From Candidatus Tayloriibacteriota bacterium (GTDB lineage Bacteria; Patescibacteriota; Minisyncoccia; Phycocordibacterales; PALSA-1337), in NCBI GenBank assembly GCA_028286665.1, contig JAQBRD010000028.1, positions 1-52,736 of the forward strand: a DNA stretch of 52,736 nt. Direction: 5' to 3'. A program made the position numbers and the translations under genes. Shown in pieces: positions 8,414 to 15,158 of the stretch. The notes beneath the pieces are model-generated. The model worked only from the letters and a program-made list of their open reading frames with translations. It made no database searches and was not told the origin of the DNA. Every line of letters begins with the position of its first letter. Within the stretch, counting starts at the first letter, position 1.

Positions 8414-10433
8414 ACTTCTGGTGCTCGCTATCCTTGATCTTGAGCGAGATGCCGTGCGCCACGATGATCTTCTCGTATTCGTCGCGTTCGATATTCTCGA
8501 CATCGATGAGACGCTTCGCGACCGCATCGAGCGCCGGCCGATACTTCACAACAGCTTCTTCTGCGCGAGCATACGCTTCAGTCATGATTCGGGATACTTC
8601 GCCGTCGATCTCTGCGCCGACGCGTTCTGAGAAATGCGAATCATCAAGGCCTTTGCCGAACATCGCGCGTCCGCCGTTGCCTTCGAATGCGAGCGCGCCG
8701 AGCTTGTCGGACATGCCGTATTTCGTGACCATGTCGCGAGCGAGCGCAGTCGATACCTGGAGATCGTTCGACGGGCCAGTAGTGACGTCATTGAACATCA
8801 TCTTCTCGACGACATATCCGCCGAGCGAGACCGCGATATCATCGAGGAATTCGCGCTTCGACTGGAGCTTGCGGTCTTCGAATGGGAGATGGAGCGTGTA
8901 GCCTGCAGCTCGTCCGCGGGAGATGATCGAGATCTTGTGCACAGGATCGGCGAATGGGAGGACGGATGAAACGATCGCATGGCCTGCTTCATGATATGCG
9001 GTGATCTCCTTCTCTTTCTTCGAGAGGATATGGCTGCGTCGTTCCGGACCGAGCATGACCTTCTCGATCGAACGGATGAGATCGAACTGCGCGACTTTGG
9101 TGCGGTTCTCCCGAGCAGCAAGGATCGCTCCTTCGTTCATGAGCGAATACAGGTCTGCGCCGGAGAATCCCGGAGTTCGTTCTGCGATGACTGGCAGCGA
9201 GACATCTTCTGCGAACGGCTTCTTATTCGAATGTATCTTCAAAATTTCCTCTCGGTCATGTCGATCAGGAAGATCGATCGTGACGCGTCGGTCGAAACGT
9301 CCCGGTCGGAGAAGCGCCGGGTCGAGCACGTCCGGTCGGTTCGTCGCAGCCATGACCACGACCTTCTCATTCGGCTCGAATCCGTCCATCTCGACGAGGA
9401 TCTGGTTCAGGGTCTGCTCGCGCTCATCGTTGCCGCCGCCGGTGCCTGCGCCTCGGCTTCGTCCGACTGCATCGATTTCATCTACGAAAATAATAGAGGG
9501 AGAGGCTTTCTTCGCCATCGCGAAGAGGTCTCGCACGCGCGATGCGCCGACTCCGACGAACATCTCGACGAATTCAGAACCTGAGATCGAGAAGAATGCG
9601 ACGCCGGCTTCACCAGCGACCGCCCGAGCAAGCAATGTCTTTCCGGTACCTGGAGCGCCCATGAGCAGGATGCCCTTCGGAATCACAGCTCCGATCTCGA
9701 GGAATTTCTTCGGGTTCTTGAGGAAGTCGACGATTTCCATGAGCTCCTGTTTCGCTTCTTTCGCTCCTGCGACATCCTTGAATGTCACCTTCTGCTTCGT
9801 ATCATCAGGCATCGTCACGCGAGCTTTCGATTGTCCGAATGAAAGCGCCTGCACCCCTGCTCCGCGGACCTGCCGAGTGAGGAACCAGACGATGAGGCCG
9901 AGGAAGATGAGCGGCGCGAGGAACGGCGAGAGCTCGCCGAGCCAATACCAGAATCCGCTTGGACCCTGCACGTCGATCTTCACGGCCGCGAGCACCTGCG
10001 GCGTTACGCCATAGTGCGCAAGCGTATCAGTAAGCGACGCATCGCTTTCTTTCTTCGTGCTCTTCATGAGCGCCTCGGTCGAGGTTGCCGCAGTCGAAGT
10101 TGAAGTTCCCACTGATGAGAATGCCTTGTATTCCGCGATGAGATCGTCGCCCTTCACCGTGATCGAAGCGACTTTTCCTGAGTTCACGTCTGCAGCGAGC
10201 TCTGAAAGCGGGATCTTCGTCGTCGGGATAGTCCGCTCAGCGATGAGCGAATACGCGCTCGTGATGAGGAACATCACCAGCAATGCGAGTGCGAGCATAT
10301 TGACGAAACCGAAGCCGCTCGGCTTCTTCTGCCCCCCGCCAATCGGCCCGTTTGGCCCTTTTCCGCCGGGCATTCGGCCTTTTTCCTTCTGCTGCTGATC
10401 ATCCTGTGGCAAATGTTGGGCTTTTTTCTTCAT
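8412..10433 (-). CDS. ftsH: ATP-dependent zinc metalloprotease FtsH
   Basis: A membrane-anchored AAA+ protease that degrades misfolded membrane proteins and regulatory proteins. Order of parts: basic, glycine/proline-rich N terminus; first membrane helix ([19 protein letters not shown]); an extracytoplasmic domain with a Ser/Thr-rich insert; second helix near residue 170; AAA module with Walker A GAPGTGKT and Walker [10 protein letters not shown]; second region of homology ([18 protein letters not shown]); and the zinc site HEAGH. The length of 673 residues is normal. The start at 10433 is preferred over an upstream in-frame ATG at 10481 because a TATAAT box lies exactly 6 nt before it. Confidence 0.95.
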   Translation of the reverse strand: MKKKAQHLPQDDQQQKEKGRMPGGKGPNGPIGGGQKKPSGFGFVNMLALALLVMFLITSAYSLIAERTIPTTKIPLSELAADVNSGKVASITVKGDDLIAEYKAFSSVGTSTSTAATSTEALMKSTKKESDASLTDTLAHYGVTPQVLAAVKIDVQGPSGFWYWLGELSPFLAPLIFLGLIVWFLTRQVRGAGVQALSFGQSKARVTMPDDTKQKVTFKDVAGAKEAKQELMEIVDFLKNPKKFLEIGAVIPKGILLMGAPGTGKTLLARAVAGEAGVAFFSISGSEFVEMFVGVGASRVRDLFAMAKKASPSIIFVDEIDAVGRSRGAGTGGGNDEREQTLNQILVEMDGFEPNEKVVVMAATNRPDVLDPALLRPGRFDRRVTIDLPDRHDREEILKIHSNKKPFAEDVSLPVIAERTPGFSGADLYSLMNEGAILAARENRTKVAQFDLIRSIEKVMLGPERRSHILSKKEKEITAYHEAGHAIVSSVLPFADPVHKISIISRGRAAGYTLHLPFEDRKLQSKREFLDDIAVSLGGYVVEKMMFNDVTTGPSNDLQVSTALARDMVTKYGMSDKLGALAFEGNGGRAMFGKGLDDSHFSERVGAEIDGEVSRIMTEAYARAEEAVVKYRPALDAVAKRLIDVENIERDEYEKIIVAHGISLKIKDSEHQK

Positions 10434-10439
10434 AGTTTG

Positions 10440-10445
10440 ATTATA
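10440..10445 (-). promoter_or_regulatory. -10 box of ftsH (leaderless)
   Basis: TATAAT on the minus strand, separated from the ftsH ATG by 6 nt, so the transcript should begin at or beside the start codon. A clear -35 box is not evident. Confidence 0.5.
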
Positions 10446-10480
10446 CAGAATACAGCCGTAATTGAAAGGAATTCTCGACA

Positions 10481-10508
10481 AAATAAAAAGCCCCCGGTTT
10501 TCCGGGGA
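10481..10508 (-). terminator. Rho-independent terminator after the 62-residue gene
   Basis: On the minus strand CCCCGG-AAAA-CCGGGG is followed by GCTTTTTATTTT, directly downstream of the small gene at 10533-10721 and upstream of ftsH. Confidence 0.8.
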
Positions 10509-10532
10509 CTGCGTAGACTGCTATTTGCCCTC

Positions 10533-10721
10533 TTACTTTTTTGCGGTTCCCGTACGCAGATAGAACGGCTTCTTGGGAGGCTGCGGCTCGATCTTGAGCG
10601 GTCTTTGCTGAAAGTCAGGCGGCTGGAACTGGACATTTCCGGCGCCTCCTTTGTAGAAAGACTGTTGTTCTAAAACTTCATCCGAATTGGTGATTCTTTT
10701 AATGAGCGAATTGCATGGCAT
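10533..10721 (-). CDS. Small basic/proline-containing protein, unrecognised
   Basis: A 62-residue soluble protein, MPCNSLIKR to RTGTAKK, rich in Gln, Pro and Lys. The start at 10721 is supported by a good ribosome-binding site (GAGGAA about 7 nt upstream); an in-frame ATG 7 codons earlier has none. It is followed by a strong terminator of its own, so it is an independent unit. No domain is recognised. Confidence 0.65.
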   Translation of the reverse strand: MPCNSLIKRITNSDEVLEQQSFYKGGAGNVQFQPPDFQQRPLKIEPQPPKKPFYLRTGTAKK

Positions 10722-10800
10722 ATTTTCTTCCTCGAGACACATTTTTTAACATTAACTGAGAAAAAAGTCAATCACACGAGAGACTTTTCGCGCAGACATA

Positions 10801-10809
10801 TGCTAGTAT
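10801..10809 (+). promoter_or_regulatory. Extended -10 promoter of smpB
   Basis: TGCTAGTAT, an extended -10 element, ends 6 nt before the smpB ATG. This is the same spacing as at ftsH and rnr and suggests a leaderless mRNA. Confidence 0.45.
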
Positions 10810-10815
10810 GTCTGC

Positions 10816-11310
10816 ATGGCCGGATCACTCGCGTACAACAAGAAAGTATCCTTCGATTACGAGATCCTCGAGAAATACGAGGCCGGAATCGAGCTTGTTG
10901 GCATTGAAGTGAAATCCATCCGCCACAATCATGCCGTACTGCTTGGCGCGCATATTTCAATCCGCGGCGGAGAGGCTTTCCTCATCAATGCGGATATCGC
11001 TCCATATCAGCCGAATAACACGCCGAAAGACTACGATTCCAAGCGCACCCGCAAGCTTATCCTCAACAAGAAGCAGATCGCCGAATTGGCAGCGCTTGAG
11101 GCCAAAAAAGGTTTGACAATCGTCCCTATTTCGATGTATAATAGTAGGAGTCGAATAGCTGCTGAAACCAAGAAAGGCAAAGCTTCCCGCGGCGGCAAGA
11201 TCAAAGTAGAGATCGCAGTCGTGCGCGGAAAGAAGCAGTTCGACAAGCGCCAATCGATCAAGAAGCGCGATACCGAGCGCGAGATTCGGAGAGAATTCAG
11301 CGACCGGTAG
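10816..11310 (+). CDS. smpB: SsrA-binding protein SmpB
   Basis: A 164-residue protein that binds tmRNA and brings it to stalled ribosomes. Family features: LAYNKKVSFDYEILEKYEAGIELVGIEVKSIR at the N terminus, the GGEAFLINADIAPY strand segment, and KRTRKLILNKKQI. The basic tail ends in KKRDTEREIRREFSDR, which enters the empty mRNA channel. The tmRNA gene ssrA starts 36 nt downstream, the usual arrangement. A strong promoter for ssrA is located inside this gene. Confidence 0.96.
   Translation: MAGSLAYNKKVSFDYEILEKYEAGIELVGIEVKSIRHNHAVLLGAHISIRGGEAFLINADIAPYQPNNTPKDYDSKRTRKLILNKKQIAELAALEAKKGLTIVPISMYNSRSRIAAETKKGKASRGGKIKVEIAVVRGKKQFDKRQSIKKRDTEREIRREFSDR
11113..11142 (+). promoter_or_regulatory. 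Consensus promoter inside smpB, probably for ssrA
   Basis: A perfect TTGACA (11113-11118), an 18-nt spacer and a perfect TATAAT (11137-11142). It lies in smpB coding sequence about 200 nt before the mature 5' end of tmRNA, so it would make an ssrA precursor needing 5' processing (RNase P in known systems). Confidence 0.65.
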
Positions 11311-11346
11311 AAGTAAATGGCACTTTGACAACGCACTCGAATATAT

Positions 11347-11774
11347 GGGGATGCCAGGCATCGACAGTCGATTCCCTCCCTTTCGTGCAATGGAGAGCTC
11401 CGCTAACTCTTAAATCTGGCGGAAATGTCAATTGCAAAATCAGCAATTACTAAGGTAGCTTCAGCCGTATCTCCGTATTTCGGAACAGCTGACTTTACTT
11501 TCGCGTTCGCTCGAGCGTAAGCTCCTTAGCCGACACGACGTTCATCCATAGATCTTCTGCGCTATGGAATGAGTGATATATAGCAGAATCGGAAATGCGC
11601 CTGTCTCGACGCACGACCTAGATGACGAGGCTCGCATGCATGCATTTTGTTTTCTTTAGATCATGCATCGTCAAACGTCCAGTGCCGCAAGGTGCCGGAC
11701 AATAAAGACAACTATCCATTGTAGAAACGACTGGGAAAATCTTCTGCACGGCGGTTCAATTCCGCCCATCTCCA
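11347..11774 (+). ncRNA. ssrA: Transfer-messenger RNA (tmRNA)
   Basis: Rescues ribosomes stalled on broken mRNAs, with SmpB encoded just upstream. The 5' end GGGGATG pairs with CATCTCC at the 3' end, followed by the discriminator A; the T arm is GGCGG-TTCAATT-CCGCC. The 5' part has the typical GCCAGGCATCGACAG. CCA is not encoded. The most plausible tag frame starts with GCA at 11434 and ends at TAA 11518-11520: 28 codons, beginning AKSAITK and ending TFAFARA. The resume codon is inferred, not proven. The 3' end is repeated at 13278-13298. Confidence 0.92.
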
Positions 11775-11777
11775 CAA
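11757..11777 (+). repeat. Direct repeat copy 1: 3' end of ssrA (attL-like)
   Basis: A 21-base sequence, beginning CAATTCCGCC and ending CTCCACAA, covers the T-arm 3' strand and acceptor of tmRNA. It is identical to 13278-13298. Both copies are followed within 3-4 nt by a TTGACA promoter, and similarity continues for about 60 bases. Confidence 0.8.
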
Positions 11778-11780
11778 TCA

Positions 11781-11809
11781 TTGACATATACACTGTTTTA
11801 TGACAGTAT
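11781..11809 (+). promoter_or_regulatory. Promoter of the 11869-12339 gene
   Basis: TTGACA (11781-11786), 17-nt spacer, CAGTAT (11804-11809). It starts 6 nt after the tmRNA 3' end. Confidence 0.55.
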
Positions 11810-11868
11810 TTTTTTAAACATGAGCACGCTGGTTGCAATACCAGTATCACAATCAAACCCAGGACCAT

Positions 11869-12339
11869 ATGGAACTCACGGAAGACGATTTAAAAATCGC
11901 CCCCGAACTTCGGGACCTCAACGTGTCGAAAACCATCGCAAGCATCCTAAACAACTTCTACCTTCGTTTTCCAAGCGTGAAAATGAAAAGATGGGATGGC
12001 GAGACCCACAAAGGAGGAGCCAGTTACAATCGCAAGATGACGAAAGACCTCGGCTGGCTTGACCTGCCCCACAACCATAAAGGCGGGTGGGAAACCGAAG
12101 GAAACGGTTTCGTATACAGCGTCAAGAAAGGACAGCAGACGCCTCGGCAGTTCTACAGAGAACTTGATCGTGCGGTCCGAGAAGCGGGGTTCACGTCAAA
12201 GCAGATGTCAGTTGCTGTGACGGAGTGGTATTGCCTTAAGCATACCCCAGAAACCATTGAGAAATTCGGACCGATCATTCTTGCTGTGTATATCAAGTTA
12301 CGCAAAAAAGGTTACACCTACAGAGATCTCACTGGTTAA
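11869..12339 (+). CDS. Unrecognised 156-residue protein in the ssrA-flanked unit
   Basis: A soluble, charged protein starting MELTEDDLKIAPELRD. It includes KMKRWDGETHKGGASYNRK and a Trp/His-rich stretch (LGWLDLPHNHKGGW), then a helical C-terminal half ending in YIKLRKKGYTYRDLTG. No known domain is recognised. The ATG at 11869 follows AGGA; an upstream in-frame ATG at 11833 is also possible. It has its own promoter and terminator, so it is a single-gene unit. Codon choice is more mixed than in the flanking core genes, compatible with transfer. Confidence 0.65.
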   Translation: MELTEDDLKIAPELRDLNVSKTIASILNNFYLRFPSVKMKRWDGETHKGGASYNRKMTKDLGWLDLPHNHKGGWETEGNGFVYSVKKGQQTPRQFYRELDRAVREAGFTSKQMSVAVTEWYCLKHTPETIEKFGPIILAVYIKLRKKGYTYRDLTG

Positions 12340-12370
12340 CAAGTTTCTCTTCTTGAATAAAAAGAGCACG

Positions 12371-12400
12371 GCCCCTCAACGAATGTTGGAGGGGTTTCGT
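12371..12400 (+). terminator. Terminator of the 11869-12339 gene
   Basis: CCCCTCAAC and GTTGGAGGGG form a stem with one bulge and a GAAT loop, followed by TTTCGT. Confidence 0.7.
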
Positions 12401-12477
12401 ATTATCAAATATACTCAGGTGAGACCTGCACTGTTCGGTATAATTCAATGTAAGTATAGTTTTATATAAAGAATAAA

Positions 12478-12505
12478 GACGCATACCCGAAGGCATGCGT
12501 CTTTG
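12478..12505. terminator. Terminator downstream of the 99-residue gene
   Basis: A hairpin GACGCAT.CC / GG.ATGCGTC with a CCGAAGG-type loop and a T run on both strands. It serves the minus-strand gene and may also act on plus-strand read-through. Confidence 0.75.
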
Positions 12506-12520
12506 TTTGAAAGTTTGATC

Positions 12521-12820
12521 CTACTGACTTAGTTCAAGGTATTTTTCAAGATCCTTGATCATTTGTTTCGGATCAAAACAACCATTCCAACGATGTACCC
12601 ACAGTGGACGGTGAACCAACTTCATACCTTCATCGTAGTGCATGTCGGTAAGGTATTGCTCCCCCGCATCGTTGCGGAAGTCCACCACCGATAGACCTAA
12701 ATGCTCAATGAGCATTGTGATCATCAGAGGGATACCTTCCGCACCAGATCCGCACATGACGCAGGTTGTCCTGGCTCCACTGTAGTGATTTTTCAGATAA
12801 GTAACGAGTTTCTGTTTCAT
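12521..12820 (-). CDS. Small unrecognised protein with a CxxC motif
   Basis: A 99-residue protein starting MKQKLVTYLKNH. TTCVMCGSG (about residues 18-26) has two cysteines spaced as in metal-binding or redox sites; the rest is mixed helix/strand, with VVDFRNDAGEQYLTDMHYDEG in the middle and a helical end. No family is recognised. It has a near-perfect promoter and a leader of about 105 nt containing an ACAACTGCCAGCGGTTGT inverted repeat, which could be regulatory. It lies in antisense orientation inside the ssrA-flanked unit. Confidence 0.65.
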   Translation of the reverse strand: MKQKLVTYLKNHYSGARTTCVMCGSGAEGIPLMITMLIEHLGLSVVDFRNDAGEQYLTDMHYDEGMKLVHRPLWVHRWNGCFDPKQMIKDLEKYLELSQ

Positions 12821-12933
12821 AGTGTGTTTTGTTGAGTTTAGTCAAAGGTCACAATCCGCCTAACAACTGCCAGCGGTTGTATGTCCTTATTTCCAAACTC
12901 AACTCACACCTTATCTTGGAACTGACTCTATTT

Positions 12934-12962
12934 AGTATAGCATATTATATGCCATATGTCAA
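12934..12962 (-). promoter_or_regulatory. Strong promoter of the 99-residue gene
   Basis: Minus strand: TTGACA (12957-12962), 17-nt spacer, TATACT (12934-12939). It is followed by a leader of about 105 nt before the ATG at 12820. Confidence 0.75.
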
Positions 12963-13022
12963 TATCATTAATAGCCAAGGCGACTACCGCATATTAACGT
13001 TCTTTTAATGGTTCTATTAGTA

Positions 13023-13160
13023 TCATGTGGCACTCTGCCCTACTATTCTTTGGGCAAAATCGACCATACCGTATTCCTGAATAAGCTGGTGCGACCGAAG
13101 AATATAGGTTTCCATCTGGTTCCATAACTCTTCAGGGGTGTCCACAAAATGAAAAAGCAT
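13023..13160 (-). CDS. Doubtful small gene or gene fragment
   Basis: A 45-residue reading frame, MLFHFVDTPEELWNQ to RIVGQSAT, with protein-like composition. Its ATG lies in the arm of a terminator hairpin, directly after GAGAAGG. The frame stays open upstream through the ssrA-repeat region, giving an unlikely low-complexity extension. It may be the remnant of a larger gene or chance. Confidence 0.22.
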   Translation of the reverse strand: MLFHFVDTPEELWNQMETYILRSHQLIQEYGMVDFAQRIVGQSAT

Positions 13161-13185
13161 CCTTCTCGGATGCTTTTTCTTTTTC
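13151..13185 (+). terminator. Terminator-like hairpin before the ssrA repeat copy 2
   Basis: GAAAAAGCATCC-TTCTC-GGATGCTTTTTC followed by TTTTT. There is no clear plus-strand gene directly upstream, so it may terminate read-through or be part of the structured end of the unit. Confidence 0.6.
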
Positions 13186-13191
13186 CTGCTG

Positions 13192-13298
13192 GAGCTACCC
13201 GCGGAATTGAAAGCCGGACTGAGCGAAGGCGAAGGAGGCGGGGTCGAGAGACGCTTCAACAGAAGCGGACTCGTGACCAATTCCGCCCATCTCCACAA
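13192..13298. other. Fold-rich segment ending in the second ssrA 3'-end copy
   Basis: GGAG...GCGGAATTG (13192-13210) is complementary to CAATTCCGC..CTCC (13278-13295). Inside lies a nested hairpin, CGCTTC-AACA-GAAGCG, extended by GAG/CTC and GGTC/GACC. The whole 107-nt segment can close into one branched structure whose 3' strand is the tmRNA acceptor sequence. It lacks the T arm and D arm of a tRNA, so it is not a functional tRNA or tmRNA. It may be a recombination end or a small RNA. Confidence 0.4.
13278..13298 (+). repeat. Direct repeat copy 2: 3' end of ssrA (attR-like)
   Basis: Identical over 21 bases to 11757-11777, but the upstream T-arm strand and the rest of tmRNA are absent, so this copy is a remnant or attachment site only. 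Confidence 0.8.
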
Positions 13299-13300
13299 AA

Positions 13301-13329
13301 TTGACATAATCACTATTTTGTTATAGTGT
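13301..13329 (+). promoter_or_regulatory. Promoter of the 13414-13833 gene
   Basis: TTGACA (13301-13306), 17-nt spacer, TAGTGT (13324-13329). It is similar base for base to the promoter at 11781-11809, as is the following CACGCTGGTTGC. Confidence 0.6.
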
Positions 13330-13413
13330 ATTTTTAGCTTGATCACGCTGGTTGCTCCAGCATAAAACAAAAACGGCCATAGTGAGCCACAACCCGAAAG
13401 GAAAAATCACGAA

Positions 13414-13833
13414 ATGATAACTAAGACTAGTTGGAAAATCGGACCAGAAATGAAAAGGCTCTGGAGGGAAAATCGAGGTAAAAACTATTCTCCTGATAGA
13501 CGTAATGACGCCCTCGCAACCGCCACAATGGTTCCATCAATGATGGTGATACTCGGCACATCGGCCAAAGAAACTGCCGAACAGTGGTTTGGATCATCGC
13601 CGGTTATGCCTTTCTTGAACAAGAAACTTAATCTATGCGTAACACTCCAGGAATGTCTGACTGATGTTGCACAACGAATGAGTACCATTGTTGACTGGGT
13701 CGGAAATATGATTGGCGTTACTATCTATTTATATAATTCTGCGAATACTGAGTTATGCATCATTCAAGTCTTGATCGACCCACTGATTGGCGCTATCAAA
13801 GGAATCGAGCAATTACCATTTAGCCGCAAGTAA
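13414..13833 (+). CDS. Unrecognised 139-residue protein
   Basis: Starts MITKTSWKIGPEMKRLW. The first 35 residues are basic and the remainder is mildly hydrophobic with scattered cysteines (LNLCVTLQECLTD, TELCIIQVLIDPLIGAIKG). The hydrophobic stretches could be peripheral or membrane helices. No domain is recognised. It is a single-gene unit with promoter, an AAAGGA site about 13 nt upstream of the ATG, and its own terminator. Its promoter region is a divergent copy of the one at 11781, so the two genes may descend from duplicated cassettes although the proteins do not obviously align. Confidence 0.6.
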   Translation: MITKTSWKIGPEMKRLWRENRGKNYSPDRRNDALATATMVPSMMVILGTSAKETAEQWFGSSPVMPFLNKKLNLCVTLQECLTDVAQRMSTIVDWVGNMIGVTIYLYNSANTELCIIQVLIDPLIGAIKGIEQLPFSRK

Positions 13834-13840
13834 CCAGCAG

Positions 13841-13895
13841 ACCTTCGCGAGACTGACCTTCAACAGGCCCTTCTCGTGAAGGTCTTTCTCTTTTT
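13841..13895 (+). terminator. Terminator of the 13414-13833 gene
   Basis: ACCTTCGCGAGA can pair with TCTCGTGAAGGT across a loop that itself contains CTGACCTTCAACAGG; alternatively GACCTTCA pairs with TGAAGGTC. A TTTCTCTTTTT tract follows. The two overlapping pairings are mutually exclusive. Confidence 0.7.
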
Positions 13896-13923
13896 ATCGA
13901 ACTCCATTCCATTCTATTCAAAA

Positions 13924-13952
13924 TTGACATATATATAATTATAATGCATAAT
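13924..13952 (+). promoter_or_regulatory. Promoter of the 13991-14317 gene
   Basis: TTGACA (13924-13929), 17-nt spacer, CATAAT (13947-13952). Confidence 0.65.
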
Positions 13953-13990
13953 GTTTATATAACTGTTCATTGATCAGGCAAGTCAAGTCT

Positions 13991-14317
13991 ATGAAGAAGT
14001 CCGTAATCGATTTGCTCGAAATCCGAGCAGATTGCGTATTTCAAATAGACTGGACTTACACAATCACAAATACCCAATTCTGGATAGCAATCGCCTGTAT
14101 TATATTCTTCTGGCTAAAAGTTAAATTCTTCCGGTGGCCGATCATATTCCCCGCCATTCTCTGGTGCGTGCTGCACAAGAGAGAGACTCCGAAAGCTTTC
14201 GCTATCGCATTCGCAGCCTTCATCGCCTGCATGGTTCTTTCAAAGATTACCGGAAATATCCGAGAGGAAAACAAACGACACAGAGTCATGGAGAGTTTCA
14301 AATCGCGACGACCCTGA
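13991..14317 (+). CDS. Small membrane protein, unrecognised
   Basis: A 108-residue protein starting MKKSVIDLLEIRADC. It has two or three hydrophobic helices (FWIAIACIIFFWLKV, IIFPAILWCVL, FAIAFAAFIACMVLS) and a basic, arginine-rich C-terminal tail (REENKRHRVMESFKSRRP) that is probably cytoplasmic. No family is recognised. It is a single-gene unit with a strong promoter and terminator. Confidence 0.6.
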   Translation: MKKSVIDLLEIRADCVFQIDWTYTITNTQFWIAIACIIFFWLKVKFFRWPIIFPAILWCVLHKRETPKAFAIAFAAFIACMVLSKITGNIREENKRHRVMESFKSRRP

Positions 14318-14326
14318 ATTCAAAAA

Positions 14327-14349
14327 CCCTGACCCTTCAAACTTTCAGG
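14327..14349 (+). repeat. 23-bp 3'-UTR repeat, copy 1
   Basis: Identical over 23 bases to 17737-17759. CCTGA and TCAGG at its ends can form a small hairpin with a CCCTTCAAACTT loop. In both places it directly precedes a terminator of the form AACCC(C)GAC...GCCGGGTT(T)CTTCTTTTT. Confidence 0.8.
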
Positions 14350-14350
14350 T

Positions 14351-14393
14351 AACCCGACTTTCATCACGAAAGCCGGGTTCTTCTTTTTTATGC
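14351..14393 (+). terminator. Terminator of the 13991-14317 gene
   Basis: AACCCG.CTTTC pairs with GAAAG.CGGGTT around an ATCAC loop, followed by CTTCTTTTTT. Confidence 0.8.
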
Positions 14394-14505
14394 CGGTTCT
14401 CCATAATTCCTGAGTGATTTTTATTTGCCAATCGAACGAATGTAAATGGCATTGACGCCATCCCCGCTCCGATGAGACAATTGCCGGAAAGAAAGCAGGT
14501 GATCT

Positions 14506-14781
14506 ATGAATACATATAAAGCAGAAGCACTCCGAGAGAAGCTCCTCGAACTCATCAAGCTGTCTCGAGACCAGCAGCCGTCAGTGAATATCCTCGTGAA
14601 GAGCCTCAATGGTCGCTTCGACAATCTCAGGATACTTCCCGACAGCTGCGAAGTCCGCGACGACGAGTTAACGGTGGCATTCCATTCGGATTCATCCGAA
14701 TCATGCCACCGCTACTACTGCCGCAGATTCGTGGATGACGATGTCTCATACGAGATCAGCGAAATGACGGTTCTGAAGTGA
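14506..14781 (+). CDS. Unrecognised 91-residue acidic protein
   Basis: Starts MNTYKAEALREKLLELIKLS with an N-terminal amphipathic helix. The middle has NILVKSLNGRFDNLRILPD and the C-terminal half is acidic (HSDSSESCHRYYCRRFVDDDVSYEISE). The start is supported by AGGTGAT 5-6 nt upstream of the ATG. It is a single-gene unit followed by its own terminator. No domain is recognised. Confidence 0.6.
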   Translation: MNTYKAEALREKLLELIKLSRDQQPSVNILVKSLNGRFDNLRILPDSCEVRDDELTVAFHSDSSESCHRYYCRRFVDDDVSYEISEMTVLK

Positions 14782-14790
14782 TGATCATGG

Positions 14791-14821
14791 ACCCCTCGCA
14801 ATCAATGGCGAGGGGTTTCAC
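14791..14821 (+). terminator. Terminator of the 14506-14781 gene
   Basis: CCCCTCGC and GGCGAGGGG form the stem, followed by TTTCACTTTT. Resembles the terminator at 12371-12400. Confidence 0.75.
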
Positions 14822-14870
14822 TTTTGCGCTCTATCATTGCCGTGATACAATTTTTTTACCCATAAACTCC

Positions 14871-15140
14871 ATGAACGAAAAAATCACCGACAGCCACTCG
14901 ACCTCCACAAAAACTTCTTCTGAAGTAGTCGCCGCTGCCGCGAAATTAGATGCCGTAACGAAGATCGGCCTCGGCACAATAAAGCGCGCGCCCGGCGGAC
15001 GCAGAGATCTGAAGTTCCTCCCCATCACCGGAGGAATCAAGGCAGTCGTGCGCGGCGCAGGAGCCGTGCAGGATATTTATATCTATACGAAGCATGCCAA
15101 AGAGGTTCAGGAAGAAATCAGCCGCGTATTCAGGAAATAA
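14871..15140 (+). CDS. Small unrecognised protein
   Basis: An 89-residue protein starting MNEKITDSHS. It has a Ser/Thr-rich N terminus, an alanine-rich helix (EVVAAAAKLDAVTKIG), a basic segment (KRAPGGRRDLKFLP) and a C-terminal helix ending in EEISRVFRK. A TACAAT box about 20 nt before the ATG with TTGCGC 16 nt further upstream is the likely promoter. No terminator separates it from the convergent substrate-binding protein gene 18 nt away. Function unknown. Confidence 0.55.
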   Translation: MNEKITDSHSTSTKTSSEVVAAAAKLDAVTKIGLGTIKRAPGGRRDLKFLPITGGIKAVVRGAGAVQDIYIYTKHAKEVQEEISRVFRK

Positions 15141-15158
15141 TGCCGCTTAGGGCAGCCG

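Larger units (their letters stand above)
11757..13298. mobile_element. Putative ssrA-targeted integrative unit, no integrase visible
   Basis: A 1.5-kb block bounded by direct copies of the ssrA 3' end, a well-known attachment site for integrative elements. It carries a 156-residue gene, an opposite-strand 99-residue gene and a fold-rich end segment. No integrase, transposase or replication gene is present. Similarity between the two ends extends past the 21-bp core into the promoters, which fits tandem elements or a segmental duplication as well as a simple insertion. The call rests on the repeat alone. Confidence 0.4.

Noticed and set aside
11671-11868. Minus-strand frame across the tmRNA 3' end
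   Set aside because: It lies antisense to a clear tmRNA gene and its translation is typical of RNA-gene shadows.
13192-13298. Possible tRNA-Ser or second tmRNA
   Set aside because: The hairpin that would be the anticodon arm has a 4-6 nt loop, the T arm lacks the GTTCNANNC pattern, and the acceptor pairs are incomplete.
13161-13370. Long version of the minus-strand frame over the ssrA repeat
   Set aside because: It is proline/serine low complexity produced by reading through structured non-coding DNA and a promoter.
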